DNA of 64,000 nucleotides from Myxocyprinus asiaticus (GCF_019703515.2 NC_059373.1:15078281-15142280); one strand, 5' to 3'. Positions 12,156-23,965 are shown, numbered from the stretch's first letter. The notes: a model not told the origin generated them from the letters alone. A program made the numbers and translations.

Positions 12156-12240
12156 AGCCTGATGACGATAAATATTGTGGAGGATGAGGGTTTAAGAGAT
12201 TTAATGCACATTGCAATGAATAGTAGTGCTATCAACCAGT
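12156..12240 (+). pseudogene. hAT (ZBED-type) transposase fragment
   Basis: One frame reads NIVEDEGLRDLMHIAMN. This resembles the segment just after the N-terminal domain in ZBED-like hAT transposases, where a V-E-x-x-G-F-R-x-L-M pattern is usual. The separate hAT at 60.4 kb shows the equivalent IIENTGFKHLLNML. Fewer than 30 residues are recognisable, so this is only a remnant, but it agrees with the hAT TIR and TSD call. Confidence 0.5.
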
Positions 12241-12257
12241 CAACATCCCACTTAGTC

Positions 12258-14085
12258 TGTAGCCTAGTTTCCATCCACTTTTTGCACTATTTTGTTATCG
12301 ACAAAGTGAAAATGCGTAATTTTTTTTTTTAGAAATTTGCCGTCTTCTGCCTGTTTCCATTCAAATGGCCTTTTATCGATACAAATGGTGTGCGTGATGA
12401 CATCATGCCTAAAAAAACAAACACTTTGTCGCATAAGTTTTGGTTTATTGCAAAAGAAATCTGTCCTTAAGCCGTTTCCATACAGAAATGTGTGTTTATC
12501 GCTAATTCGCCTCCCAGATGTCCCTAAGAAGTTTTGGTAAAATGGGGAGAGTATTGAGAAAATTCATTGAAATTAGCCAGCTTACTGTCATTTTAATTTC
12601 ACAAATAAATGCAATCAGAAGAGGAGGAATTGCAATCAAAAGGGAGCAGTTGCCCTTCTGATGGGACTGTAATATTGGTGCTGATGTTGCACCTATCGCA
12701 GGTTGCCACCGGTTCCGACCCAAAAGCAAATCGTCATGGCCCCCTGTTCAAGCTGGCAACCTGCACCAAGTAGTGGGGAAAACATTCGGTCTTAGTATAA
12801 GGACCATCCATCAACGTGTATATGCTGTGTGCACAGCTATTAAAGAAAAACTGATGCGGTGTAATATCAGGGTTTACATGATACATTCCTGATATTCAAA
12901 AGACTATTTTGAACAGTCATCTTATCTAAAGCATTGCCATCACAACTGCATTATGTACCGCATATTTGTCCAGCAACTTTTAACGACCAACTGAACTTGA
13001 TAGTCATCTAAAATTAATTTAGTGTCATAATGCAATTTATATTTTCTGAAGAAGCTCAGAAAATGTGATCCGAGGTAAAGATGGTTAGATTTAAAATATT
13101 TAAACATTTTAAAATGTTCAAAAGCTAGTTTTCTGAAAGTGAACTCATTGGACAAATAGTTCTGATAGTTTATTGTCTTGAAAAAAGTGCAGAATATTCT
13201 GATAATGTCATTCAGCTGACTTTTTTCTCTAACAGAATAGGGTTAAGGTAATTTAAGTTTGTGTAAAGAAAAGGCATAAATAGGTCTTAAAATAGAGAAA
13301 AAAAAATTTGTTTGGTAATTTATTTTTTTTATTTAATGCTTAATTCATTTGATAATTTATTTTATTTAATACAGGGAATTTTGCCAGCATTTTTTCAAAA
13401 GCTAAAAATTAATTTTATAGAATTGGACTATATGTCCAATGAAAATATATGTTCCATAAAAGCACACTGAAGCTTTTCTCCTAGTATTGTGTATTTATTT
13501 TTAATATAAAACATCTTTGTGCATAGAAATGATATGTTTTATGTTTTGTGGGCTAATTCTGTGACTGCCGTCCATTATTTTGAATGGTGTGGAAAAGCAA
13601 CTTTAATAAATAAACAGATGGCTACCACTATTAATAGCAAAGAGTGGCAATTCATTTGTTCTCCGTGCACTTGTCCATGTGCATGATACAAGATATTTGT
13701 GTTGGCACTCCTGGAAGTGTCATGTTTGCAGCATCAGATCTATATGCCGTTAAAATCAATCCATAACCACGTACAATAAATTGGCTTTCAAGGATGTATA
13801 CCATGTCGTCATAATTAACACAGGCTAACGATTGGGGTAAATTCTGTCATGTGACACTAAATTTTTGCGTTAATGCCAATTTTCTTGACAAAAAGTGTTT
13901 CCAAACCAGTTTTTCGCGACATTTGAAGTATCGACATAGAGTTTATGCGTTAGAGTTAAACGGAAAAATATTATGTCAACACTTGTGAAATTTTAGCGAT
14001 AATTTGTGTTTCCATCTGCTTTGTTTTGATGCGCTAAACCTTTCCCCCCCAAAAAATCCTTAGATGGAAACGTAGTTTGTGGTAA
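12258..14085 (+). mobile_element. PIF/Harbinger-like relic nested in a hAT
   Basis: The left edge GCCTAGTTTCCATCCA and the right edge, reverse-complemented as CTACGTTTCCATCTA, form an imperfect TIR. TTTCCAT motifs recur inside near both ends (about 12353, 12476, 13908 and 14009), giving sub-terminal repeats. An inner fragment at 12740-12857 looks like Harbinger transposase. TGT borders both edges as a possible 3-bp TSD. The size, about 1.8 kb, is below that of an autonomous Harbinger, so it is internally deleted. Confidence 0.6.
12740..12857 (+). pseudogene. Harbinger-type transposase fragment (helix-turn-helix)
   Basis: One plus-strand frame reads AGNLHQVVGKTFGLSIRTIH followed by QRVYAVCTAIKEKLM. 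The pattern of a Q-x-x-V-G-x-x-F/L-G-[IV]-S helix-turn-helix, then a V-x-x-V-x-x-A-I helix, is what PIF/Harbinger nucleases carry ahead of the DDE core. No DDE residues were found downstream, so the catalytic part is lost. Assignment is by motif only. Confidence 0.5.
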
Positions 14086-14218
14086 TTGTTCAATGTTACT
14101 TTAATTGGTGCTATTTTAGTGAATTTCTGTCTTTGTACTGTGGAGATTATTACTGGTCTATTGTGTTGTTCTTTCCAGAGAAAGAAATATATGCATTTTG
14201 ACAGGAAATAAGTATATA

Positions 14219-15878
14219 CAGTGCTTCCGGAAAGTATTCACAGCGCTTCACTTTTTCTACATTTTGTTATGTTACAGCCTTATTCCAAAATGGATTAAAT
14301 TCATTATTTTCCTCAAAATTCTTCAAACAATACCCCATAATGACAACGTGAAAGAAGTTTGTTGAAATCTTTGCAAATTTATTAAAAATAAAAAATGAAA
14401 AAAAAAAAAAAAAAAAAATCACATGTACATAAGCATTCACAGCCTTTGCCATGACACTCAAAATTGAGCTCAAGTGCATCCTGTTTCCACTGATCATCCT
14501 TGAGATGTTTCTGCAACTTGATTGGAGCCCACCTGTGGTAAATTCAGTTGATTGGACATGATTTGGAAAGGCACACACCTGTCTATATAAGGTCCCACAT
14601 TTAACAGTGCATGTCAGAGCACAAACCAAGCCATGAAGTCCAAGGAATTGTCTGTAGACCTCCGAGACAGGATTGTATCGAGGCACAGATCTGGGGAAGG
14701 GTACAGAAACATTTCTGCAGCACTGAAGGTCCTAATGAGCATAGTGGCCTCCATCATCCGTAAATGGAAGAAGTTTGTAACCACCAGGACTCTTCCTAGA
14801 GCTGGCCACCTGGCCAAACTGAGGATGGGGGAGAAGGGCCTTAGACAGGGAGGTGACCAAGAACCCAATGGTCACTCTGACAGAGCTCCAGCGTTTCTCT
14901 GTGGAGAGAGGAGAACCTTCCAGAAGAACAACCATCTCTGCAGCACTCCACCAATCAGGCCTGTATGGTAGAGTGGCCAGATGGAAGCCACTCCTCAGTA
15001 AAAGGCACATGACAGCCTGCCTGGAGTTTGCCAAAAGGCACCTGAAGGACTCTCAGACCATGAGAAACAAAATTATCTGGTCTGATGAAACAAAGATTGA
15101 ACTCTTTGGCCTGAATGGCAAGTGTCATGTCTGGAGGAAACCAGGCACTGCTCATCACCTGGCCAATACCATCCCTACAGTGAAGCATGATGGTGGCAGC
15201 ATCATGCTGTGGGGATGTTTTTCAGTGGCAGGAACTGGGAGACTAGTCAGGATCGAGGGAAAGATGAATGCAGAAATGTACAGAGACATCCTTGATGAAA
15301 ACCTGCTCCAGAGCGCTCTGGACCTCAGACTGGGGCGAAGGTTCATCTTCCAACAGGACAACGACCCTAAGCACACAGCCAAGATAACAAAGGAGTGGCT
15401 CCGGGACAACTCTGTGAATGTCCTTGAGTGGCCCAGCCAGAGCCCAGACTTGAACCCGATTGAATATCTCTGGAGAGATCTGAAAATGGCTGTGCACCGA
15501 CGCTCCCCATCCAACCTGATGGAGCTTGAGAGGTCCTGCAAAGAAGAATGGGAGAAACTGCCCAAAAATAGGTGTGCCAAGCTTGTAGCATCATACTCAA
15601 AAAGACTTGAGGCTGTAATTGGTGCCAAAGGTGCTTCAACAAAGTATTGAGCAAAGGCTGTGAATACTTATGTACATGTGTGTTTTTTTTTTTCTTTCTT
15701 TTTTTTATTTTTTATAAATTTGCAAAGATTTCAAACAAACTTCTTTCACGTTGTCATTATGGGGTATTGTTTGTAGAATTTTGTGGAAAATAATGAATTT
15801 AATCCATTTTGGAATAAGGCTGTAACATAATAAAATGTGGAAAAAGTGAAGCGCTGTGAATACTTTCCGGATGCACTG
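14219..15878 (+). mobile_element. Tc1/mariner element, 1.66 kb, full length
   Basis: Both ends begin CAGTGC(T/A)TCCGGAAAGTATTC and are flanked by TA, the Tc1/mariner target. The terminal inverted repeats are about 220 bp. Each carries an outer and an inner AGTATTCACAG-like site, so this is the IR/DR layout in which transposase binds twice per end. A transposase frame lies between. The element sits inside the hAT at 11641-15953. A second, internally deleted copy occurs at 40864-41967. Confidence 0.95.
14633..15650 (+). pseudogene. Tc1 transposase with one frameshift
   Basis: The start at 14633 gives MKSKELSVDLRDRIVSRHRS, a paired-like helix-turn-helix that binds the TIRs, then a second DNA-binding helix set to about residue 65. 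Near 14820-14830 the frame changes; the catalytic domain continues in another frame to the stop at 15650 and ends KGASTKY. The DDE triad is visible: [11 protein letters not shown] (first D), [11 protein letters not shown] (second D) and [15 protein letters not shown] (E), with the spacing expected for DD34E. Apart from the indel it is close to a full-length Tc1 transposase of about 340 residues. As it stands it cannot make active enzyme. Confidence 0.9.
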
Positions 15879-15961
15879 TATAGAGTTAAATTTCAGCACT
15901 TTTAAAATCTGAGATTAATTGTGATTAAAACTGTTAATCTAATGGCAGCACTAATAATAAT

Positions 15962-16916
15962 ATATACATATAATACTTTATAAATATATATTTATACATT
16001 CTAAATGTATTATTAAATGTAAAAGGTAAATAATTGTACAGTGTAAAAAAAGAACAAAAATAAGTAATTGTAAACAGAATATATATACAGTATATATTTC
16101 ATTTAATTTCTGGCTATGAAATAACCTTAGCAAGACATTGCAGTCTGCCATTTTATTTGTATTTTTCTTTGTTTTCATTTCAAATGTGCTCTTCACTGAC
16201 ACTACTGGTAACCAAGTACACAACCTTTTGAAAAAACTTTACAAGTGGCAACATTTTTGATAAGAATGGATAATAATGTCACAATTTTGGAATGAACTGT
16301 GTATCATAGTTTTGAAAATGTAATCATATTTTTAGGTTATTTTCGCATTTACTAACTAATGGAAACGAATGATCTCGGACAATGGTAATCTTTACATTTA
16401 AAGCATATGAAAAGAACCAAAAATGTAGGACGAAGAAATAGTAAAAAAAATTAAATAATTTAATGAGACCTTGACATAAAAAGTTAAAAGAAAAAGTTAA
16501 AATCTGTTAAGTTTTATTTAAAATAAATCCCTGGGACATAAAAGTGTCAGTAGTTGAAGAACCACCCATGTACATCTCCATGATTAGACAAAAAAGAAAA
16601 ACAAATAAATAAAAACTGACATTTAACTAAAGCACAGAGGGTTTAACGAGGTGTATTTATGTTTCATAAAAGATATTGTTTCTCTCCACACTTTGCCTGT
16701 CACAGTGTGCTATGCAGAGGTAAGTGACATTAATATTACAGATGGTGGCCTGCTGCTGCAGAATTTGCTGCTTTAACAGGGAGCGCTGTATAGTGTTTGC
16801 CTTCACAATTTCAACTGCTCTCAAAAACAAAAACATGGTTCAGCAGAGGGTCAGGGCAGTAAAGGCAGTTGGAAATGTATTCAGTCCACCCATGAGAGAG
16901 ATAAAGACAGAAAAAG

Positions 16917-16918
<2 letters not shown>
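15962..16918. other. AT-rich spacer, no gene recognised
   Basis: AT-rich sequence with many stops. TATGCAGAGGTAAGTGAC near 16710 looks like a 5' splice site, but no matching upstream acceptor or coding segment was found. Nothing else is supported. Confidence 0.4.

Positions 16919-16981
<63 letters not shown>
16919..16981. repeat. (GA)n microsatellite 1
   Basis: About 31 uninterrupted GA units. It gives an artefactual Arg-Glu repeat in one frame. Confidence 0.95.
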
Positions 16982-16985
<4 letters not shown>

Positions 16986-17089
16986 ATGCTTTGGCAAAAC
17001 TTAACCCAGCTGTGAGGAGTCTGTATGATGGTAGATTTTAAAGCCGCTGTGTCATACTTTTTGATTGTGGAGAAACACGATTAAAGGTG

Positions 17090-17346
17090 AAGTGTGTAAT
17101 TTTTAAATGTATGTGTTAAAAAAACATTCTCCTATCCCAGCTTAATAGGCAGAGACATCTATAAATAAGACACAATGAAAGTGAATGGTGACGTAGACTT
17201 CCACACTGCCTAACATCTCCTTTTGTTTGCAAAAAAAAAAAAAAAAAAGAAGGGAAAAAAAAAAGGGAATAAAAGGGTTTGGAACAACATGAGGGTGAGT
17301 AAATGATGACAGAATTTTCTATTTTAGGGTAAACTATCCCTTTAAG
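17090..17346 (+). mobile_element. Copy of the CTATCCCTTTAA repeat family
   Basis: The tail reads GAGGGTGAGTAAATGATGAC, then TTAGGGTAAACTATCCCTTT, matching the ends seen at 3299 and, inverted, at 24779. An A-rich run at about 17230-17270 lies inside. Non-coding. Confidence 0.6.
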
Positions 17347-17629
17347 TTTGATACTGAGTCTCTAAGCCCTGGTTGTGTTTTTGTGCTCTAGCGCAGTGAG
17401 ACAGGATCCAACCTTTCTCTCTGTGAGCTCTCTGCTCTTTTCATCCACCACAGCCCTGGCTGCATTTTAATCACATTCTTCCTCCTTCATTTTATCCCTT
17501 CATCACCACCTGACACTCTTATTGTAATGTCCCGCTAATTAAAAGCATAAATCTGTCATGCCAAAGTGTATTAACTGGGACATTCCAGATAGTAAAGACT
17601 GAATGTTTCAGAGAAAGAAGATAAAGGAG

Positions 17630-17631
17630 AG

Positions 17632-17700
<69 letters not shown>
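17630..17700. repeat. (GA)n microsatellite 2
   Basis: About 31 GA units, lying 650 bp downstream of the similar array at 16919. The intervening DNA is not a duplicate. Confidence 0.95.
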
Positions 17701-17703
<3 letters not shown>

Positions 17704-18339
17704 GAGACAGTCAGGCAGGGAATTGGTGTAGACAGCACATCACATGTCAGACATTTTGAAAGCCGACAGGACCACCATGACAGCCCAGTGTTTGTGTTTG
17801 TGTTGGGATTTTTTGTTTGTTGATCTGCCAGACTCATCCACATCACTGAATCTAAATGTGAAAATTACACACTGCCTCTAACCCATTAGACTACAGACTG
17901 ATGGCTGTTTTCCCCTTTCAGTCCAGGTAGCACTTGTGTGGGGGCGAGATTCATGCAGGTTACAGAGCTTACAGACTTCTCCCTTGCATGGTTCTTGTAC
18001 AATTTAGAGGTGTAAATAAGAGGCAGTGAGCGGTTTCTGGCTTTAAAGCACTGTTATCACTCTGGATAACTCTACCTATACTATCACAAACAGTAGCAGA
18101 ACTACAGCTCCTTTAAAAAGCATTACAATATTTTAATAGTGTTAAAAATATCAGCTATGGGCATGAATGCACTTACTGTATATGTTGGTGAAATGCAATG
18201 GAAAAAATATAACATTAACAAAAACAACTTATATTATAAATGTAAAGCTGTACTGAACTTGGTTCCGGTTTTTGGACATTTCATTTCAATACCATGGAAA
18301 ACCAAAAGAACCAATAAAATAAATAATTAATTATATTGT
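17701..18339. other. Spacer, no gene recognised
   Basis: Mixed-composition sequence with short chance frames only. No repeat family or exon was recognised. Confidence 0.4.
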
Positions 18340-18600
18340 CATTTACCCCCATGTCATTCCAAACCCATCTGACTTTTTTTCTTCTGCAGAACACAAAAAG
18401 AAAAATGTAGTATAGTGTGCAGGCTGCTTTTTTACATACACTGAAAGTTAATGAGGACTCATGAAAGTTAAAAATGACAAAAAAGCACCAGGAAAGTACC
18501 TCAAAAGTTGTCCATATGACTTGTGCGCTATTTTCAAAAGTCTTCTGAAGCCATATGATAGCTTTGAGTGAGGAACAATGTGAAATTTAAATTGTTAGTT
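18340..18600. mobile_element. Dispersed MITE-like repeat copy
   Basis: CCCCATGTCATTCCAAACCC followed by TTCTTCTGCAGAACACAAAA is the inner part of the family seen at 3.1-3.3 and 47.4-47.56 kb. Downstream phrases CATATGACTTGTGCGCTATT and TCTTCTGAAGCCATATGATA are also typical of it. The terminal AAGGGATAGTTCACCC is missing, so the copy is truncated. Confidence 0.6.
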
Positions 18601-18765
18601 GCCAAAAATCTGAGGCTTATCTCGTGAAATTTACATGACTATGGTGACATTTTTGCAAAATATTATGCGGGTCATTACACATATCGCGGCAGTTCCAAGG
18701 ACAGATGTCAACTGAGTAGCACTAAAAGCATGTTAAAAGTTCTCCTAAACAGATGAGGTTTTTAA

Positions 18766-19151
18766 AGGTGCACTCAGTAGGTTGTTCATGTCATCTTGGA
18801 CTTACACTGACACCTAAGGGCATGGATGCAGCATTATTCAAAGCAATAGTTTTCAGTCGAAATGCCAGTAGAAAATCACTATTCACTATCAGCCATAATT
18901 AATTTAATCCACGAGTGAAAGCGTCCAATAACAGGGTGGTTACTGAGATCAAGTGAGTAGTTTTCAGCTGGTCATGTGATCCTAACCCTCTCTATGTATA
19001 TTTAAACAGCTTTTATAAGGTTACTGATATGACTGGAGTCTTCATCTCATGTGAGTCATCATTATTTTATACATGTTTCAAAATTGCATTAATTATTTTT
19101 AGGAGTAAAACTTATTTAATGAGGGGAAAAAATACTGAGTGCACCTCTAAA
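18766..19151. mobile_element. Short MITE with AGGTGCACTCAGTA termini
   Basis: AGGTGCACTCAGTA at about 18774 and its exact reverse complement TACTGAGTGCACCT at about 19132 form a 14-bp TIR around about 370 bp of non-coding DNA. The flanks TTTTAAAG and CTCTAAAG agree at six of eight positions, which would fit a decayed hAT-type TSD. Confidence 0.65.
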
Positions 19152-19687
19152 GTTAATGCTCTATCGAGATTTAAATAAACAGAATCAATCTCCCTACCCT
19201 AAACATTAAACCTAAACCTAACAGATAGTGTCATAAAAATAAAATAGGACAAGAAATCAGAAAGCAACAATGTCATTTTGTGGTGCTTCTATGACACTGT
19301 TGGCTCACATGTTGACTCGTGTGCTGTTCAGGACTTGTACACCGGTCTCTTGAATCACAAATTCACCGCTTTATCAATTAAGCTACTGCACAATTTGATT
19401 GCACATGAACAAGCTTGTAAATGTAGTTGGTTATGTAATACATGTATTAGCTTAAAAGTCATACACTATAGCAAAAGTGTTTTCAGGTTGATAAGTATGT
19501 CTATGAACTGTTATTCTTCTGTTTTTCTTGTGAACTGTGTGAAAGTGAATTGAAGTCATTGCTGTTTCAATGCCTCTAGTGTTCATTTCACCAGGAAACT
19601 GCCCCAGCCCCCATCCCCATTCACTTTTATTGTATGGAAAATAGCAACAAGTTCTGCAAAAATTCTCCTTTTGTGTTACATGGAAGA

Positions 19688-19764
19688 CAGAAAATCATAT
19701 GGGTTCCTTTTTTGGTGTTTAATCACCCAGTGAACACCAAAAAAGGAACCCATATGATTTTCTG
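19688..19764. repeat. Perfect 32-bp inverted repeat (hairpin)
   Basis: Arms at 19688-19719 and 19733-19764 are exact reverse complements over 32 bases, with a 13-base loop. The left arm begins CAGAAAATCATATGGG. The surrounding 19560-19690 resembles the dispersed MITE family (TTTTGTGTTACATGGAAGAC), so the palindrome probably arose by inverted duplication at its edge. It could form a cruciform, or a stem-loop if transcribed. Confidence 0.85.
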
Positions 19765-20589
19765 AAGGCAGTGCTCTGCAGTGCTTTTGAAGCTACTGTA
19801 CCAATATCATGTAGACCATGCTTTACTAAAGTGTCCCTGACAACTCCTTATGACTGCTGTCTGGTCAGCAGCCACAAAAATTAATGTCCGACTGTGCGTG
19901 TGTTCAAGAGAACTAAGATAAGGAGACAGACTGCAGGCGCTTTGGACAGCACCTCACTGATTAGCATATTTCCAGTGTTGGGCAAGCTACTAAAAACTGT
20001 AGCTAGCTAAGCTACCAACTACTCAACAGAAAAATTAGTTAAGCTAAGCTAAAAGCTACACTTCAGAGAAAGTATCAAGTTACACTACAAGCTACACACC
20101 AAAAGTAGCTTGCTATATTTAAGCTACTTCATATTTTTTTATTTTTTTTCAAAGAGATGCACAGAGCATACTGTCATAGACGAAGCATCTAAAATACTTA
20201 TTCACATAATGTTTATCAAAGCCATGGATAAGCATAGTACAGTATAGTGCAATACAATACAGTACAGTATCAGGTATGCAGTATTGTGCAAATAATATGC
20301 ATGTAAAAACATGTAAATTCATATTTATGCATGCTACCTGTACAAACCCATGTGTTCAAAATGAAAAATCACTATTTTTACATTTTATTTTTCATATTAT
20401 TTATACTACTACCTCTACAAACCCATACACATTAAAACATAATTTCCTTTGCACGTTCCTGCATAAATACTCTACATATACTATTCATCTTATCCTGTAA
20501 TTCTGTGTCTAGCTGTTGTATTTCTGAAGCTTCTGATCAGAGGCCAAATTCTTTGTGTTTGTGAGCACATCTGGGCAATAACAATGTGA

Positions 20590-20900
20590 TTTCTGATGGT
20601 ATCAGATGGTAATACCATGGTACTCTGAGATACAATTACCAAAGTTTAAGTACTATTCTGTATTTACATGGTGCTTCAAAGTACTTAAAAAAATACCATG
20701 TTACTACCATGGTAATTGTATATATGATTACTACATTAATTTACAATTAAATGTACATGGTGCTTCAAGGTAATTCAAAGAATACCATGGTACTACTATG
20801 GTACTTCAATAAATGAATACCTTTCTCGTATACCACTGTATTAACATGGTGCTCCCAGTTAATGGTACATGTCCAAAACACATGGTAATGCCATGGTACA
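20590..20900. repeat. Cluster of ACCATGGTA palindromic motifs
   Basis: ACCATGG/CCATGGTA motifs recur every few tens of bases (ATACCATGG, TACCATGTT, ACTACCATGG and ATACCATGGTACTACTATGG), alternating with ACATGGTGCTTCAA. Similar ACCATGGT phrases occur near 47080-47110. This looks like a degenerate tandem array inside the hAT. Confidence 0.6.
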
Positions 20901-21244
20901 TTTTTGATGTGCTTTTGTGTGGGCTACTAAGTGTTTTGATACTCTTTTGGTGGTAAAATCTTTACCTGCAGTGCCATTCAAGCTGTACACATGTTGAGCT
21001 TAATAAAGACATTCATCATCACTGGCAAACGATAGGACACATTTTCAGGTTTGGTTTCCATTGATTGTAGATCCACTGCAACCAGCCTTATCTTTATTTT
21101 CCATATTTTAAAATATTCTGCCAGCATGCTGGCAAGTGTACGGAAGCCCTGAACCGCAAGGTGAAAAATAAAAATAAAAATAATGGTGAAAAAAAAAAAA
21201 AAAAAAAAAAAAAACTGAAAAAAAGGCTTAGGCTCAGTTCCTTC

Positions 21245-21480
21245 CTCTTCATAAAATGTTTTTTCTCTCTTCAAAATTTTTTTTTTCTCTCTTCAAAACA
21301 AAACAAAACAAAACAAAAAAATAATAATAATAATAAAAAAAATTTCCTCTTCAATTTATTTTCTCTCTTCAAAATTGTTTTTTCTCTCTTCAAAAAAATG
21401 TTTTTTTTTTTTATTTTTTTCTCTCTTCCAAATTTTTTTTTTCTCTCTTCAAAAGAATTTTTTTTTTCTCTCTTCAAAAA
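21245..21480 (+). repeat. TTTTCTCTCTTCAAAA minisatellite, left arm
   Basis: About eight to ten units of T-rich sequence followed by CTCTCTTCAAAA, with a repeat period of roughly 20-30 bases and an (AAAAC)n plus (AAT)n interruption at 21295-21340. Any open frame here is low-complexity. The mirror array is at 23805-23965. Confidence 0.8.
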
Positions 21481-23804
21481 GGAATGTATTGAGGAAAACG
21501 GGAAACATGGGGAAATTATTATTATGTCTGTCCTTTTGAAGTGTTATCTGGTAATGTTAATATTGTTGTAAGTAATCAAATTTCTAAATGAAAAGATCAT
21601 TTATAAATTAAATCCTCGTGACTGAACGGGGATGTCATGTGCAGACTTTCATGGTGGAATTTAATTATAATATATATTTTAATATAACAAGTTGTCTATG
21701 CATTTGAAACACACTGTCTACTGCAGAAGTGAAGAGTTCCAGATGAAGAATGTCAAATAAATATCCAAATATTGTTGGTCTGTCTAAACATGAGCAAGAC
21801 AGTTACGCAGATGTAAAATGCTTATCCCAAACAAATTAGTGAGGGGTGAGGAATCACCTATAGTATCGCTCCCCGGGTTCCGCCGGGGGGAAGAATAGTA
21901 GGCTACACACACACCTGTTTTGTATTAGCAGTATGGGTGTGAAGCTATAAAAGTATAATGATTTCTGTTGTTGGGGGGGGGGGGGGTTTGGTACTCCAAA
22001 TTTTTTTGCCGGAACTGCCGTGCCGGGACGTGGGCTGGCTGTTATTGGGAAAACACCATGAGTAAATTGGGAGGGGTTATTTGCTACTTCGGGGTAATCT
22101 TGAACTCGAGGTTTAGGCGGCCTCTGTTAATGTGTTCTACGAATGCTGTATCCCAGGTCCGGTAGGGGGTTAGGAAGCCAGCAGTACATTTTGTTGTTGG
22201 GTTATTTGTTTTACATGCTTGTGGGTTTCTTTTCTCCGGGGAGGCCTCATTGAATGTTATGTGTAATGTTATTTATTCGTCCCCCGGCGTTTATTATCAT
22301 GAGCGTGTGTGTGAGTAGGGGTATGAGGGCAGGTTGTTTATCTCTCCATATGCATTCTGTAATGTAATTGACGACAGCTATGTATTTAGCTTGAGTGGTA
22401 TTAATGGCATGTATTGACTAATCATTGATGGTGTGTATTTATGATGTGTGGTGTTTAATTATGTATTCTGTGGATATTTATGTGTTTTAGAAATTTGCTG
22501 TGTAAGGAGTTTGTGTATACCGTGTGGTCATATGAATTAATTTGGTGTATTGTACAATAATTTTTAAATTCCCCTAATGAATATATAGACTCGTTTGTTG
22601 ATGCTCTAAATGTCCCAAAGTCAGTCTACTGTGGATTGTTAGCAATATCAAATGTTTGCCAGGATAATTGTACTTGTATTAATGGGATCAACCTGCAGCT
22701 CCCCCCCTGGGGTTTTAATACTTAAATTCTTTAATACTTAAAATACTTTTTATTTCTGAACAGCACTTTGGTTAGCCCGCTTGCTGTTTTTAAATGTGCT
22801 CTATAAACCTAATAAACTTAAACTTAAATTATTGAATAAAAATAAAACTTATAAGTATATTGAGTTGTGTACTTGAGTGTTTTCCTTGGTTATTTGATGC
22901 CCAAATAAATATTATTGTCCAGTGGAGGACCTGTTGGTGAGCCCCTGCACTCGGGGGGTTCCATCTGCCGAGCCGCGGAACCATACATCACAGCATCTCC
23001 GGCCAGAAGTGTGCATTATCGCATTTTAAGCTTATTTCACATTAGCGTTCTGTTATAATTTATACAATTGAAAAATATTTTACTTATGGTAGCCATCCAG
23101 CATTTACCTTACAGTGTTTTTCGTTACAAAAGATTCCACTCATCTTTAATTACCTCATGGATATTTTACAAATTTCACTTATTTTTACATTCACATTCGC
23201 AGTACAATTAGGCACTTGCAACTTCTCAAATCTGTCACTGCAATTTCAAATCTTCACGCCTTGACTTTTGCAACTATTTTCGCAATATATCTGATGCATA
23301 ACTAACTTGTGCACTTGCAAACTCAGTGTTGGCGAGAGAGAAAGGTGGGGCAGGGGGAGGGCGCAAAGGAGTCGTTTTATAGGTTGGTGCCTAGCCAATG
23401 AAATCGGACTTCTTTTGTACATGATGTCCGACCATAGACATATAATTGGTCATGACACCCACGGCCTTAACATTACCATATGTACCCCTAACACTTCAAA
23501 AGGACAGACATAACCGTTTTCCTCAATACATTCCTTCGTTTCCACCATGTAACACTGAGCAAACGGCATAGATGGTTTAGAAAGACCAACAATTTCTAAC
23601 AAAAAAATATCTCCAGTTGTTACACGACAATGAATGCCATATCAAACAAATGTAACCTGATTTTGTCTTGATTAAGGTTTGCAAACCCTTATATAAATAA
23701 TAAATGTATTATTCAGCTATATAGCAACAAAGCATTAAAAGCACAAGATTACATGTTTACTGATAGTGGCACCTGGTGACCAAGGTTGGTACTGCATGCA
23801 TTTT

Positions 23805-23965
23805 TTTGAAGAGAGAAAAAAAAATGTTGGAGAGAGAAAAAAAAAAAACATTTTGAAGAGAAAAAAAAATTGTTTGAAAAGAGAGAGAAAAAATGTGAAA
23901 AGAGAAAAAAATTTGAAGAGAAAAAACAAAATTTTAAAGAGAGAAAATAAAAATTAGGAAGAGAG
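23805..23965 (-). repeat. TTTTCTCTCTTCAAAA minisatellite, right arm
   Basis: Reverse-oriented version of the left-arm array: TTGAAGAGAGAAAAAAA, GTTTGAAAAGAGAGAG and TTAAAGAGAGAAAA units. Unit number and spacing differ from the left arm, so the two arrays have diverged independently or by slippage. Confidence 0.8.

Larger units (their letters stand above)
11641..15953 (+). mobile_element. hAT relic hosting Harbinger and Tc1 insertions
   Basis: The left end TAGTGCTGTCAG and the right end, reverse-complemented as TAGTGCTGCCATTAGATTAA, form a TIR. The octamer ATAATAAT lies outside both ends (11633-11640, 15954-15961), although it is low-complexity. Sub-terminal AATCGCGATTAA on the left and GATTAATTGTGATTAA on the right mark the family. 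Two younger elements (12258-14085 and 14219-15878) account for most of the length. The remaining hAT sequence is about 0.8 kb and includes a transposase-like fragment at 12156. Confidence 0.8.

Noticed and set aside
16724..17041. 105-residue frame with an Arg-Glu repeat that could look like a coiled coil
   Set aside because: The repeat is the (GA)n microsatellite, and the flanks show no domain or splice signals.
21161..21571. Plus-strand 136-residue Lys/Phe-rich frame
   Set aside because: It arises from poly-A/poly-T and the CTCTTCAAAA array, so it is not a protein gene. The same applies to the frames at 23735-24006.
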